DNA of 23,374 bases, taken from assembly GCF_004359215.1 (NCBI RefSeq), contig NC_090615.1:838891-862264 (forward strand). The letters are read 5' to 3'. Positions 1 through 8,400 of this stretch are shown piece after piece. The notes under the pieces are model-generated. The model was not told the origin of the DNA. It searched no databases and was given only the letters and a program-made list of their open reading frames with translations. The stretch is from Bremia lactucae. Its lineage: Eukaryota; Oomycota; Peronosporomycetes; Peronosporales; Peronosporaceae. How positions within the stretch are numbered: position 1 is the stretch's first letter; every line of letters begins with the position of its first letter. A program made the position numbers and the translations under genes.

Positions 1-402
1 CTGGACTTCATGTTTGGCATGCCGCCCGATCATAAGGGTCGGACAGGGCTAGTCGTCTTTGTAGACAGACTGAGCAAAATGGTGCATTTAGCACCATGTA
101 AGACATCGATCACAGGCAAGGAGGCAGCTCTCTTGTTCCTGGATCATGTTTACCGACTACACGGGATGCCAGAGTCCATAGTATCGGACCGGGGTACACG
201 TTTTACGTCTGGTTTTTGGCGACATGTGTTCGAGCTGCTAGGTAGCAAGCTCCACATGTCGACCGCAGATCATCCCCAGACTGATGGCCAAACAGAACGT
301 GCCAATCGGGTCGTGGCGGATGTCTTACGCACTATAGCAACTCCCAAAGAGTGGAGCCAGCAATTGCCCTTTGTGGAGTTCGCTATAAATAACAGTGTCC
401 AC
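1..402 (+). pseudogene. Ty3/Gypsy integrase catalytic core (family A), 5'-truncated by window edge
   Basis: The frame is open from base 1 and encodes the DDE integrase core of a Gypsy retrotransposon, which would insert element cDNA into nuclear DNA. The first Asp lies in LDFMFGMP (residue 2), the second in VSDRGTRFTSGFW, and the Glu in DGQTERANR; 35 residues separate the second Asp from the Glu, the classical D,D35E spacing. All three catalytic residues are present. The coherent frame stops at NNSVH (bases 391-402), where unrelated sequence begins. The same family lies on the minus strand at 21606-23374. The core itself looks undamaged; the element as a whole is not functional. Confidence 0.93.
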
Positions 403-571
403 GTGGCCAAGATCAATTTTGACAAACAGAATTAAAAATGAGCGAAGGTTACTTCAGCATAGAGCTTATCTTCCCGGTTCTGCGCAAGCACCACGATGGT
501 AATAGCAACCATTACAAGTCTCTCCAGATGGCTTTCACGGAAAGGCATCTGGAAAGAGTAGTTTGGGTGAG
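403..571. other. 169-bp insertion splitting the integrase, bounded by GT and AG
   Basis: Integrase homology ends at NNSVH (to 402) and resumes at TPFYINGLRHPR (from 572). Leaving out 403-571 joins the two halves in frame with little or no loss. The insert begins GT and ends AG, but it has no good donor consensus and no pyrimidine tract before the AG, so a spliceosomal intron is unlikely. It has a short open frame from 438 that I do not recognise. It may be captured sequence or a small insertion. Confidence 0.55.
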
Positions 572-1144
572 ACACCATTTTATATTAATGGACTGCGCCA
601 TCCTCGGACACCAGTCTCGTTTGTGCGGAGCCCGAGTCTTAGTGGGGGGGGGCCTCACGATGCTCGGTGCGAAAGACGGACATAGTTTCGTCAATATGAC
701 AATGACCCATGAGGGTATCATCTGGTGGTTGAAGAGGTTGAAGACCTAAATTATAGGCTCACCCTTCCCCCGTATATAAAGACGCACCCCGTATTTTACG
801 TGGGTCGTCTGAAACGGTATGTAGACCCAAATGAGGTCACATATCCCCATCTGGCTAAGGAGACCGATGGTGACGCCGACTGTGAGTCGAGCGTCGTTCG
901 GGTAAGGGGGACGGTGAAGGCGAAAAGCTACCAGACCGATACCTACCTCCACGAACAGGACTTGGAGAGCGAGGGACATCACGCGAGTAACGCCAATCCC
1001 TCAGCATTATCCGTTCGAAAAGGTCCAAGCGAGTCTTCAGGCGTTCATAACCCTGACGAGCCTTCGCTCGGACATCAACGAGATCCGAGGTCAGTCATAA
1101 GACTTGACCCTCGAGATCCGCAATACGTCGCTCAGCAGCGCTAA
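572..1144 (+). pseudogene. Gypsy integrase C-terminal region (family A), degraded
   Basis: After the insertion the frame gives TPFYINGLRHPRTPVSF, the usual segment after the integrase core. It then passes through a stretch with a run of G and in-frame stops (about 640-722), and recovers as VVEEVEDLNYRLTLPP followed by THPVFYVGRLKRY (about 725-835). The latter is the conserved end of the Gypsy integrase C-terminal domain that precedes a chromodomain. About 100 residues expected between these two blocks appear to be missing. A low-complexity hydrophilic tail runs to the stop at 1144. This is clearly part of the same pol as 1-402. Confidence 0.8.
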
Positions 1145-2345
1145 CGCATACGACTGAACAGACGAAGGTAAGGCAGCCGCAAGTGGGTGGTCGAGATCGC
1201 CACTCCTATCGGGCGCCACCTGCACTGATGGATGCGGGTGGGAATCAACGCTTCCTTGTTGGAAGGTTGCTTGCCCACCGCTCCGTGAGGCAAGGGTATC
1301 AGATCCTCGTCCAATGGAAAGGTTACCCGAAGAGTTTCGACTCTTGGGAACCGATCGATACCCTACGTATTGATGTGCCCGGCTTGGTGGCTGCCTATAA
1401 AAAGGAGGACCAGCTGAGGCCTCTTCGCTACTCATAAATGGACTAGCAGAAGTTGCGTTGTGAGAAGAAACAGGGGGTACAGTACCGCCCATGATTTCTT
1501 TCACACGCAAGCGGGCGAAATTTATTCGCTGCAACCGCTGTTTCATCGCATTGGAATACGGATGAATGCGGCGCAGAAATTCCGCCTGGTATTGGTCGGG
1601 CGTTTCATTTGAACGCAACACGACTGGGATCGGGATAATACGCCCAAGCGTTTTTTTCTGAGCCCTTCGTGATTTAATGACGCCATAAAAATTATGTTCG
1701 TCTAAGAGAGCGCTCTAGGGAGCGACGCTCTTGGCCCGTTTAAAGAAGCATGGAGGAGGCATCTTTGGAATGCCACCCATCACATAGCCACGTTCTAAAC
1801 GACTGAATTGTGATACCAACTAAGCACGTTCACGTGTCGTTGGCGGAGCTTTAGGCTCCGAATCCTCTATGTCAGAACCATTACGAATTATGGTCTGAAC
1901 ATAAGGCGTTGTGATTTACCCAACGGAGAAGCAGCTGCGCCTTTATGAGCAGCGCTCTCTCTATGGTCGCTGCGCTATCCAGCGAAGACGACGAGACCGC
2001 ATTTGTAAACGATGCTGTCTCCATGTTGTAAGCCAAAAGAGAAATTTGTTTGGGCAATAATGCGCCATCATCACTCCTCATGAGCTCGTTGTCCACATCA
2101 CTACTATGAGGTGACGGCAACGGTGTCGACTCATTGTAGTCGACAACGAGCGACAGATCGACGTCATCACTATTAAAGTGGGATGGATCCTTTAGCCCTG
2201 TTAACGCGACAGCCGTAGTGGCTGTCTGCGTTCCGACTAAGGCATTAGACGCGGCCGGCGAAGTAACGCGGCGCGTGCGCTTAGTGCGAGGTTAAGTGGG
2301 CGTCTTCGCAGACGACCTACCAACGTGGCCCCTTTTAGGTGGCAT
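1091..2345 (-). pseudogene. Antisense accessory ORF between pol and 3' LTR of family A, decayed
   Basis: Reading the minus strand from an ATG at 2345, a protein-like frame begins MPPKRGHVGR, followed by the basic stretch PRTKRTRR, which resembles a nuclear localisation signal. It continues through a Ser/Asp-rich segment to about 1890. After one frameshift (about 1895-1920) it resumes as TPYVQTIIRNGSDIED and stays in one frame to beyond 1450, including SNETPDQYQAEFLRRIHP. I count three in-frame stops (near 2294, 1826 and 1710) over about 290 codons. The first stop after that is at 1091, so the 3' end overlaps the chromodomain; whether the product really extends so far is unclear. The protein is not recognised. 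Its place, between pol and the polypurine tract and antisense to the element, resembles the antisense ORFs known from some plant Gypsy lineages. Confidence 0.5.
1183..1437 (+). pseudogene. Integrase-linked chromodomain (family A)
   Basis: This 84-codon frame contains a recognisable chromodomain: FLVGRLLAHR, then YQILVQWKGYP and DSWEPIDTL, ending in a helix (VPGLVAAYKKE). The aromatic and tryptophan positions of the methyl-lysine cage are kept. In Gypsy elements of the chromovirus type this domain at the end of integrase steers insertion to particular chromatin. It lies 39 bases after the stop of the preceding segment and in another frame, so the pol polyprotein is broken here. The stop TAA is followed by about 1 kb with no plus-strand coding, then the polypurine tract. 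Confidence 0.85.
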
Positions 2346-2462
2346 CTTGGGCGCCTTGTATGGAAACACGTGCGCTAGAGTGATCGAGTGAACTAGCGGC
2401 GCGCAAAGCTGCTTGCAGTTCCTCTCTCCTCTTTGACGAATTAAAAATGTAAATTCGTTCTT

Positions 2463-2475
2463 AAAGAGGGGGTGG
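2463..2475 (+). other. Polypurine tract of family A element
   Basis: AAAGAGGGGGTGG lies directly before the TGTAAC start of the LTR. This is the expected position and composition for the plus-strand primer of reverse transcription, and it fixes the LTR boundary at 2476. Confidence 0.75.
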
Positions 2476-3029
2476 TGTAACGGGCTAAAGTTGCCCTAAT
2501 GTTACACAGTCCCCGTTAAGTACACTTGGTGTACTCAACGGGATGGTCAATTACTAAATAATAGTAAGTAGACCCAACACTCGGGTGTGGTGCACATTTG
2601 TGACCAAATCTTGTGTATGTGATGCACGTGGGTGCATTCACATTAGGAGGGATGACGCCCAGCGTCATCCGTGATGACGGCTAGCGTCATCGTTACGCGA
2701 GGTATTCAGAAAGATACGCTCGCAATACATATTAAGTGTTATTTATAGAGATGACATTTAAATTGGTAAAAATATGTATTTAAATTTAATATGATTAGAT
2801 ATAAATCAGTCTGAAAACTACTTCCCACTTGGTAAGTGCGCACGAGGAGCCGGCTTACCGCTCCCGTAACGACACGTGACTAGAGTACTTAGTGTGTTGG
2901 GTGAGGTCGCTTACGCGCCCACCACAACAACCTCACTGCACGCAAGAGAAGTAGGTCAAACCGCTTCCTCGCTGTGCTAGGGTGTGTGTCTAAGTAGAGC
3001 GTGGCCGCATTCCGACGTGCACGCCTACA
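2476..3029 (+). repeat. 3' LTR of family A Gypsy element
   Basis: This 554-bp LTR begins TGTAACGGGC and ends CGCCTACA, so it has the TG...CA ends of a Gypsy LTR. Its limits are confirmed by a second copy at 10962-11514 with the same ends and the same internal order. It contains several short perfect or near-perfect hairpins: about 2512-2542 (CCCGTT...AACGGG), 2650-2670 (GGATGACGC, loop CCA) and 2673-2691 (GATGACG, loop GCTAG). The 3' flank TTTAT (3030-3034) would be one half of a target duplication; the other half lies outside the window. Confidence 0.88.
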
Positions 3030-4326
3030 TTTATGATAAAACGCATCCGCTTCATATTCTCTAACTAAAATTGCTGTAATATTGAATCACACTCTTATGA
3101 ATTCTTGATTTATTAGTATTTCACCAAAAAAGCATCAACGTTTTGAAGAACGAATTTGCAACTAAAAACGCGCTTGCATGAGATTAAAAACGGCATTGCA
3201 TATTTTACGCTTGTAAAATAGCAGCAATAAGTGTCCTCTAACGTTATCATAACAATTGTTAATTTACAAATCGTTGTGCGATGTCTTGAATTGCGAAGTA
3301 CAAAGGAGTCGTATGCAGAATAATCTACAGCAAACTCTATGAAGTACAGGTAAGTTAACAAGAAGTTCAAGTACACAATGACTTTGCGCATTTCGAGCCC
3401 AACGATTCCAAGTCTCTTTTTATGGATAAAGCGGAATGAAAAAAACGAGAACAAGTTTCAGAAGCACGTATGGGAATAGAGAACTAGTGTCGAAGTAAAA
3501 ACAATTTCCCTGTTAGATCTGTATCGACAGAATTTGTTAATCCACGCAATGTTGTAAATGATATTAAAGAAGTGCTTGAAGGTGGTATTAGATTTGAAAA
3601 GCTAAGAAGCGTCTTACCTTCTACTCTAAACTGACCTTCAATTTTGCGCTTATAAAATGCATGACTTCGCAGTTTCAGAACCATCTTCAATTATTGAATT
3701 AAAAAGTGTTTTTAACAATCATTACAGAAAGGAGGGCAGTTTCAAAATCTCAATTTTGCGTCGCGGTAACGAAAAAGGATACAACTATTACAAGGAGAGC
3801 GAAACAACGACGTTATTAGCAAAAGATTGTTCGACTGAGAAGCTTTAAGAAGATCATTTCGACCCACTTTGGCTCAAGGCAAGTTGCACCACCTTCAGTT
3901 GTTGTCGGACCTTTAAGAACGCATTTGTTTTAAGTACTCCAAAAATCACAATGTGCACCGGTTATGAATAAATCGACTCATTATTAAAAGAAATTCGAAA
4001 TGATTGATGTGGAATTTCAAGTAAACGAGTTGTAAAGGTACAAAAGTAAAAGTGGAGGACGAAATCGAAAGTAATACCGTATTCCAACGAGTCGATAAAA
4101 ATTCATTGAAGGGTCAATAAGTGGCTCATTAACTTCTCATATCACTTTACTCACTCACACTGCCTTGGAATAGCGACAGTGGACGTTCTTTTAGGTGCAG
4201 ACCAAGTCCAACAGAGGACCCAGTACAACCACCAACATCCCGAGTCAACCAGTGAAGTCCAATACGATCATCAAAGTTAATGAGAATGTCTACTAGGAAA
4301 GTCAAGTAAAAAAAGAAGGTACTATA
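3030..4326. other. No recognisable gene; AT-rich spacer with short coding-like stretches
   Basis: I find no domain, RNA gene or mobile element here. Two stretches read like old coding sequence on the plus strand: about 3495-3630 (RSVSTEFVNPRNVV... frame) and 3657-3848 (63 codons, HDFAVSEPSS onward). Both end in stops and neither is recognisable. The longest minus-strand frame (3113-3454) has a composition typical of AT-rich noise. The region separates the family-A 3' LTR from the family-B 5' LTR and may be decayed host sequence. Confidence 0.4.
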
Positions 4327-4781
4327 TGTAACGGGGTGTATCGTTACATGAAATTAACACTTAAAAGGTTGTTTATTAATATATTACCTAAAAGGTAGAT
4401 AATATCTGGGGGATATTACTTTATATAGTGATATTCATAATTCTTATCCATAAATAGGTATAGACCATTATATCCATTTATTCCGCAGACTAATCAGCTG
4501 TAGGAGTAATCAAAGAGAGAGTTACAGATAAGATAGAGATAAGAATTCATTTACATGTTTAGCATTAGATTATAATTAAGTTAGCATTTACAAAGATAGA
4601 ACAAGAGACACTTAATTATATTAATACAATTTTCATTTTACCCTCTTAAAGCTAGTTGCCTTAAGAGAAGTCTTCCTCTGCACGTACTAATGTACGTGAA
4701 ATAACGTGAGGCACCACTCGCACTGAAGCAGTGCGAAGTGGACTTGTACTGAAGCAGTACAAGTCGAAGTGCCCCGTTACA
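4327..4781 (+). repeat. 5' LTR of family B (plus copy)
   Basis: The 455-bp LTR runs from TGTAACGGGGTGTATCG to GTGCCCCGTTACA. The ends form an inverted repeat (TGTAACGGGG / CCCCGTTACA). Copies lie at 8772-9227 and 14740-15190 (both minus), with partial copies at 14131-14245 and 14650-14739. The 3' third carries three adjacent hairpins. The flank before it is CTATA. Confidence 0.9.
4681..4765 (+). other. Three tandem hairpins near the 3' end of LTR B
   Basis: Three perfect stem-loops follow one another: 4681-4698 (stem CACGTAC, 4-nt loop), 4719-4735 (stem CGCACTG, loop AAG) and 4741-4765 (11-bp stem GACTTGTACTG, loop AAG). The last two share the core CTG-AAG-CAG. All are kept in the minus copies. 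In the middle hairpin a G-C pair of the 8772 copy is replaced by an A-T pair in the 14740 copy, a compensatory change. They lie in the part of the LTR that would be U5 or late R, so a role in RNA packaging, dimerisation or priming is possible but is inference. Confidence 0.7.
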
Positions 4782-4783
4782 CC

Positions 4784-4801
4784 TGGTAGCACTTTGTAGT
4801 C
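4784..4801 (+). other. Putative primer-binding site, family B
   Basis: TGGTAGCACTTTGTAG starts two bases after the LTR end. The first eight bases, TGGTAGCA, are complementary to a tRNA 3' end TGCTACCA, as in many eukaryotic initiator-Met tRNAs. The same sequence follows the LTR of the minus copy (8752-8769). The tRNA assignment is tentative. Confidence 0.55.
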
Positions 4802-4923
4802 CGTCCAAGGACCAAAGTTCCCACATTTAACATGGACATGTAAGATGATAATGGGAATACGCAACACGTTTCCCTAAAAGCTACTCATTTCTAAGTGACA
4901 TAGAAAGGAATGCGGTTGAACGA

Positions 4924-5151
4924 ATGAGTTCGACCGTAGGAAACGATGCAATCCTGGCAATGCTGTCCAACTTAGACAGAGATGCCCTCCATTCAACTAG
5001 CGCCAAGTTCATACAACATGAACTTGACGAGATGAAGGAAAAGGTAGCCTTGCTGAATCAGCAAGGCTCTCAACAGGCAGAACTGTTGAGGTTAAAACAG
5101 GTACAGACCCCTGTACCTGGAATGACGCAAACGCGTCGTCCCAAAACTTAA
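4924..5151 (+). CDS. Gag N-terminal segment, family B (75 codons, ends at a shared stop)
   Basis: The ATG at 4924 opens MSSTVGNDAI and a helical, heptad-like stretch (FIQHELDEMKEKVALLNQQG), probably a short coiled coil, ending at RRPKT and TAA. The inverted copy at 8401-8628 has the same length, start and stop with only a few residue changes. The capsid-like part of gag follows at once in the +1 frame. Either both copies inherited the same lesion or the element uses a +1 shift at ACT-TAA; see findings. On its own it would make only the N-terminus of Gag. Confidence 0.7.
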   Translation: MSSTVGNDAILAMLSNLDRDALHSTSAKFIQHELDEMKEKVALLNQQGSQQAELLRLKQVQTPVPGMTQTRRPKT

Positions 5152-5155
5152 AAGA

Positions 5156-5640
5156 TTGACATCTCTAAGTATAGGAGTCGAAGAATACTCCCTCTTGAGA
5201 TGGTTTGTCGAGTTAGACGATGCCATAAGGGCACGTCACATCATCGACGAGCAAATGCAAGTCGCATTCGCTCAATCAAATTTGGCAGGTCGTGCCAAAA
5301 CTTGGGCATTGGGCCTTAAGTTGCGCGACCCATACGTCTTTGGGTCGCTAGAGGCTTTTAAAGCCCGGCTCAAACAGACGTTTGAGCCACCAAGGGCTGA
5401 GTTCAGAGCTCGTTCAGAGCTTCTTAAACTCAAGCAAGGCAAGCGTGATGTTCACGCATATGCCCAGCACATACGACTCTTAGCAAGTTGTATAACAAAT
5501 AACCCAGTTCATGAACACACATTGATTACGGTGTTCATGCAAGGTCCAACGGATGGTCCCGTAAAGACCTACCTGTTCCGCTTGGAACTGGATAAGTTTG
5601 AAGAAGCAATATCCGTTGCGAAACAGGCGGCCTTTGCTTG
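5156..5640 (+). pseudogene. Gag capsid-like domain, family B (plus copy)
   Basis: This frame has the typical Ty3/Gypsy retrotransposon gag pattern: WFVELDDAIRARHI, AGRAKTWALGL, LEAFKARLKQTFEPP, KQGKRDVHAYAQHIRLLA and LELDKFEEAISVA. The product would assemble the virus-like particle in the cytoplasm. It has no ATG of its own and is entered by the +1 shift after 5151. It ends in a TGA near 5640 caused by a one-base loss: the minus copy reads on here through DFSLTQAQ. It closely matches the minus copy (7821-8396). Confidence 0.88.
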
Positions 5641-5820
5641 AGGCAGGCTCAAGCTAGTTCGTCATCATATCGTCCTCCAAGACGAGACGAGTTAGGATGT
5701 CCAGAACCCCTGGATCTTTCTTACGTCGAAAGCGAGAGACCTCGCTTTACGAGCAATAAGCTATCGCAGAAATGCCATCGCTGCCAAAAATTGGGACATT
5801 ACGCTCATGAGTGGAGTGCC
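5638..5820 (+). pseudogene. Gag nucleocapsid part with disrupted CCHC zinc knuckle, family B
   Basis: After the frameshift the frame gives QAQASSSSYRPPRRDELG, DLSYVESERPRF and then CHRCQKLGHYAHEW. This is a CX2CX4HX4C zinc knuckle with the last Cys replaced by Trp. The cause is visible: GAGTG is repeated in tandem at 5809-5818. Without the second copy the fourth ligand would be Cys and the frame would continue straight into the protease segment. Zinc knuckles of this kind bind the element RNA during packaging. Confidence 0.85.
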
Positions 5821-6398
5821 CCACGCCCAAAAGGGCAACGGTCGCGGGTCCGACGTTGTTGCGAAATTGCAACAGCGAGGCGCAACGCCCTACTGATCCA
5901 GCAACCTCAAGAGAATTTGTAAACCTCTTGACTAAAGTTGCTTCAGACACACAACCATTATGTGTCTCTGCACCTGGTGATGAGGTGTCCCTCATCACCT
6001 TGAAGTTGAAAGTGACAAATGATTTGTCACTCAGAGCCCTAGTGGACTGCGGAGCGTCAAATAACTTTATTCGTCGCCAGTCACTAGAGGGTCGTAGGCT
6101 CAAAGAAAAAAATGTTGAGCGCGACATCCCTCCAACGAGGGTGACGGTGCGTCTAGCGACAGGCGCATCGATAATAGTAATGAAACGTGTAGTGAAATTT
6201 TACTACACGTTAAACGATTTACTGTACGATGTTGAATTTATCGTACTGAATTTGAATGACAAATTTGATGCCATCCTGGGTTTGCCTTGGCTCAGAAAAT
6301 ATGAGCCAAGGATCAGCTGGCAGCATCGATCCGTAAAGAGGCCTGCCACTTGTTCATCAGATGGCCATTTGATGAACGTCTTCGAGCGTCCCATTTGA
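5811..6398 (+). pseudogene. Retropepsin-like aspartic protease, family B
   Basis: The frame runs from the end of gag into an aspartic protease. The active-site region is LRALVDCGASNNFIRR (DCGA in place of the common DSGA), and the conserved second strand is FDAILGLPWLRKYEP. The protease would cut the Gag-Pol precursor. The Asp is present; the following Ser is Cys, which is found in some retropepsin-like families. The reading ends at 6398 because of a 26-bp tandem duplication that shifts the frame. Confidence 0.85.
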
Positions 6399-6416
6399 TG
6401 AACGTCTTCGAGCGTC
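6365..6416 (+). repeat. 26-bp exact tandem duplication
   Basis: Bases 6365-6390 are repeated exactly at 6391-6416. As 26 is not a multiple of three, the duplication shifts the pol frame and creates the stop at 6398. Confidence 0.9.
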
Positions 6417-6978
6417 CACGAGCCTGTGGATCTACTACGAGTGAGTGCGATGGCCTCACTTGTGGTACGGTCGTTAGTACACCTGCACAAGATCACAGTG
6501 TGAGTACCAATCACATTGCGTAGTCAGCTGCCGGCGGCTGTGTTAGTGCACAGGCAGCGCCAAAGGTCCACTACTCGAAAAGGTCGAGTGGATTGAGACA
6601 TGAATGTACGCTTAGTGGGCGACATTCAAGGAGTATACCGGTTGCCCCAAAGGGACAACACGATGATCCAAGGTCGAGTAGAGAGTACGACGGTAGTGGA
6701 CCCGACTGTGTAGCGCAATCACATTCGGAAGACGTTGAGGGAAGAGGTCCCCACGTACTTGAGGAGGAATCTCCTCAAATAGTGGAAGTTACTAGACTTC
6801 TAGATCCGAGGGAGTAAGCCCTCGGCAGCCTGTGGATAAATCCCAGGAAGAAACCGAGACATTAAATGTCTTGGTTAATGACGGTTCGAGCGTAGGTGCT
6901 TCTACTCTTGATCCGTATGCGCCTCCGAAGTTAACTTCGGAGATAACTCAATAACCAACCCTAGAACCTAAGCGGTTC
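6417..6978 (+). pseudogene. Decayed protease-RT linker of family B
   Basis: This stretch holds no recognised domain. It has open pieces in different frames (for example 6593-6817) broken by stops and shifts. Its position between protease and RT suggests the poorly conserved linker of the Gypsy polyprotein. No other gene is visible here. Confidence 0.5.
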
Positions 6979-7720
6979 TTGAGAGATCTCCATTGTGGTA
7001 AAATCAACCAGATCTGCGTACTCGTCACAGAGGACGTTTACGTAACCGACGATCGGTCAGCGGTAATTTTTGCAGAAAACGAACGGGTTCTCAGCAGCTC
7101 ATCGATGGACGAAAGTGTCCTCGACGTGAAGACTCGGATTGAAATCTACAGTACTCAATCTTGGGAGTCAATAAATCCTCTTTACGAGGATTTAATAGAG
7201 TTCAGGGATGAATTCTCTGAAGCAGTTCCATGCGAGTTGCCTAAAGATAAAGGTACTCGACATGAGATTGAGCTCAAACCGGGCTCGAAGTACTGTGTCA
7301 TGAAGCAGTGGCCACTGCCTCGTGAACAAGTACTTGCCATCGATAAATTCTTTACCGATCGAGACAAAAGCGGGCCATGTGAGGGAGTCAACCTCCCCAC
7401 AAAGCTCATCGACCTTCTTTGTGCGAAAGGCCACAGGAGGGTGGCGGATAGTGCACGCATTCAACAAACTGAATGCTGCAACAGTGCCGGCTCAAACGCC
7501 GATACCTAGAAAAGACATAATCATAGATAATATGTCTAAGAGTACGATCTTTTCGTCCATGGATCTGATGGATGGGTTCTATCAAATCCTTATGCGTGAA
7601 CGGGACGTCCTGTACACAGCAGTGAGCACTCACAGTGGGATGCTCTGGGAATGGCTAGTGATGCCTCAGGGGCTTAGTAACGCCCCTGCAACATTCAACA
7701 GATGTGTAACAAATATGTTG
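6979..7720 (+). pseudogene. Reverse transcriptase, N-terminal half, family B (runs into gap)
   Basis: The first frame (6979-7370) gives the pre-RT segment LYEDLIEFRDEFSEAVPCELP, KGTRHEIELKPGSKYC and KQWPLPREQ. After a shift near 7370 the RT fingers and palm follow in another frame: VRESTSPQSSSTFFVRK, GGWRIVHAFNKLNAATVP, then motif A SSMDLMDGFYQI with its catalytic Asp, and MLWEWLVMPQGLSNAPATF. The second catalytic motif (YxDD) would lie in the N gap. RT makes the cDNA from element RNA. The frameshift alone makes this copy inactive. Confidence 0.9.
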
Positions 7721-7820
7721 NNNNNNNNNNNNNNNNNNNNNNNNNNNNNNNNNNNNNNNNNNNNNNNNNNNNNNNNNNNNNNNNNNNNNNNNNNNNNNNN
7801 NNNNNNNNNNNNNNNNNNNN
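7721..7820. other. Assembly gap (100 N)
   Basis: Exactly 100 Ns, a usual placeholder for a gap of unknown size. It lies between two family-B pieces in opposite orientation, so the join may be wrong or may hide large amounts of sequence. Confidence 0.95.
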
Positions 7821-8396
7821 TTCGACGTAAGAAAGGTCCATGGGTTCTGGACCTCCTAACTCGTGTCGTCTTGGAGGACGATATGATGACGAACTAGCTT
7901 GAGCCTGTGTCAAGCTAAAGTCCTCCTGTTCTGCAACGGATATTGCTTCTTCAAACGTATCCAGTTCCAAGCGGAACAGGTGGGTCTTTACGGAACAATC
8001 CGTTGGACCTTGCATGAGCACCGTAACCAGCGTGTGTTCATGAACTGGGTTATTTGTTATACAACTTGCTAAGAGTCGTATGTGCTGGGCATATGCGTGC
8101 ACATCACGCTTGCCTTGCTTAAGTTTCAGAAGCTCTGAACGAGCTCTGAACTCAGCCCTTGGTGGCTCAAACGTCTGTTTGAGTCGGGTTTTAAAAGCCT
8201 CTAGCGACCCAAAGACGTATGGGTCGCGCAACTTAAGGCCCAATGCCCAAGTTTTGGCACGACCTGCCAAAATTGATTGAGCGAATGCGATTTGCATTTG
8301 CTCGTCGATAATGTGACGTGCCCTTATGGCATCGTCTAATTCGACAAACCATCTCAAAAGGGAGTCTTCTTCGACTCCTATACTGAGAGATGTCAA
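7821..8396 (-). pseudogene. Gag capsid-like domain, family B (minus copy)
   Basis: It matches 5156-5731 almost residue for residue (WFVELDDAIRARHI, AGRAKTWALGL, FKTRLKQTFEPP, ISVAEQEDFSLTQAQ, PEPMDLSYVE). Unlike the plus copy it reads without a break from the capsid-like part into the nucleocapsid linker, so it shows the ancestral frame at the point where the plus copy lost one base. It lacks an ATG and follows the 8401-8628 segment in the +1 frame. Confidence 0.88.
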
Positions 8397-8400
8397 TCTT

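Larger units (their letters stand above)
4327..7720 (+). mobile_element. Ty3/Gypsy element family B, 5' portion (LTR-gag-pro-RT), decayed
   Basis: This is a Gypsy-order retrotransposon relic: 5' LTR, primer-binding site, gag with CCHC remnant, aspartic protease, and the first half of reverse transcriptase, cut by the assembly gap at 7721. Several frameshifts and stops make it non-coding, including a 5-bp duplication at 5809-5818, a 26-bp duplication at 6365-6416 and a shift near 7370. A second copy of its 5' end lies inverted at 7821-9227. No 3' LTR of this copy is visible, so it is truncated or hidden by the gap. Confidence 0.9.

Noticed and set aside
403..571. A genuine spliceosomal intron
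   Set aside because: Borders are GT and AG, but donor context and pyrimidine tract are poor and Gypsy pol normally has no introns; kept only as an insertion of unknown nature.
438..749. Open frame of 103 codons overlapping the integrase C-terminus
   Set aside because: It begins in the 169-bp insert and continues in a frame other than the one with integrase homology; composition is unlike a protein and no motif is seen.
1441..2460. Possible env-like gene downstream of pol on the plus strand
   Set aside because: The plus strand is full of stops; the coherent frame is on the minus strand and has no signal peptide or membrane segment.
3113..3690. Two minus-strand frames as hydrophobic host proteins
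   Set aside because: They lie in AT-rich sequence, lack any recognisable motif and look like chance frames.
4638..4867. Minus-strand frames within LTR B
   Set aside because: They are created by the hairpin repeats of the LTR and its leader.
7182..7633. Minus-strand frames opposite reverse transcriptase
   Set aside because: They are shadows of the RT coding strand.
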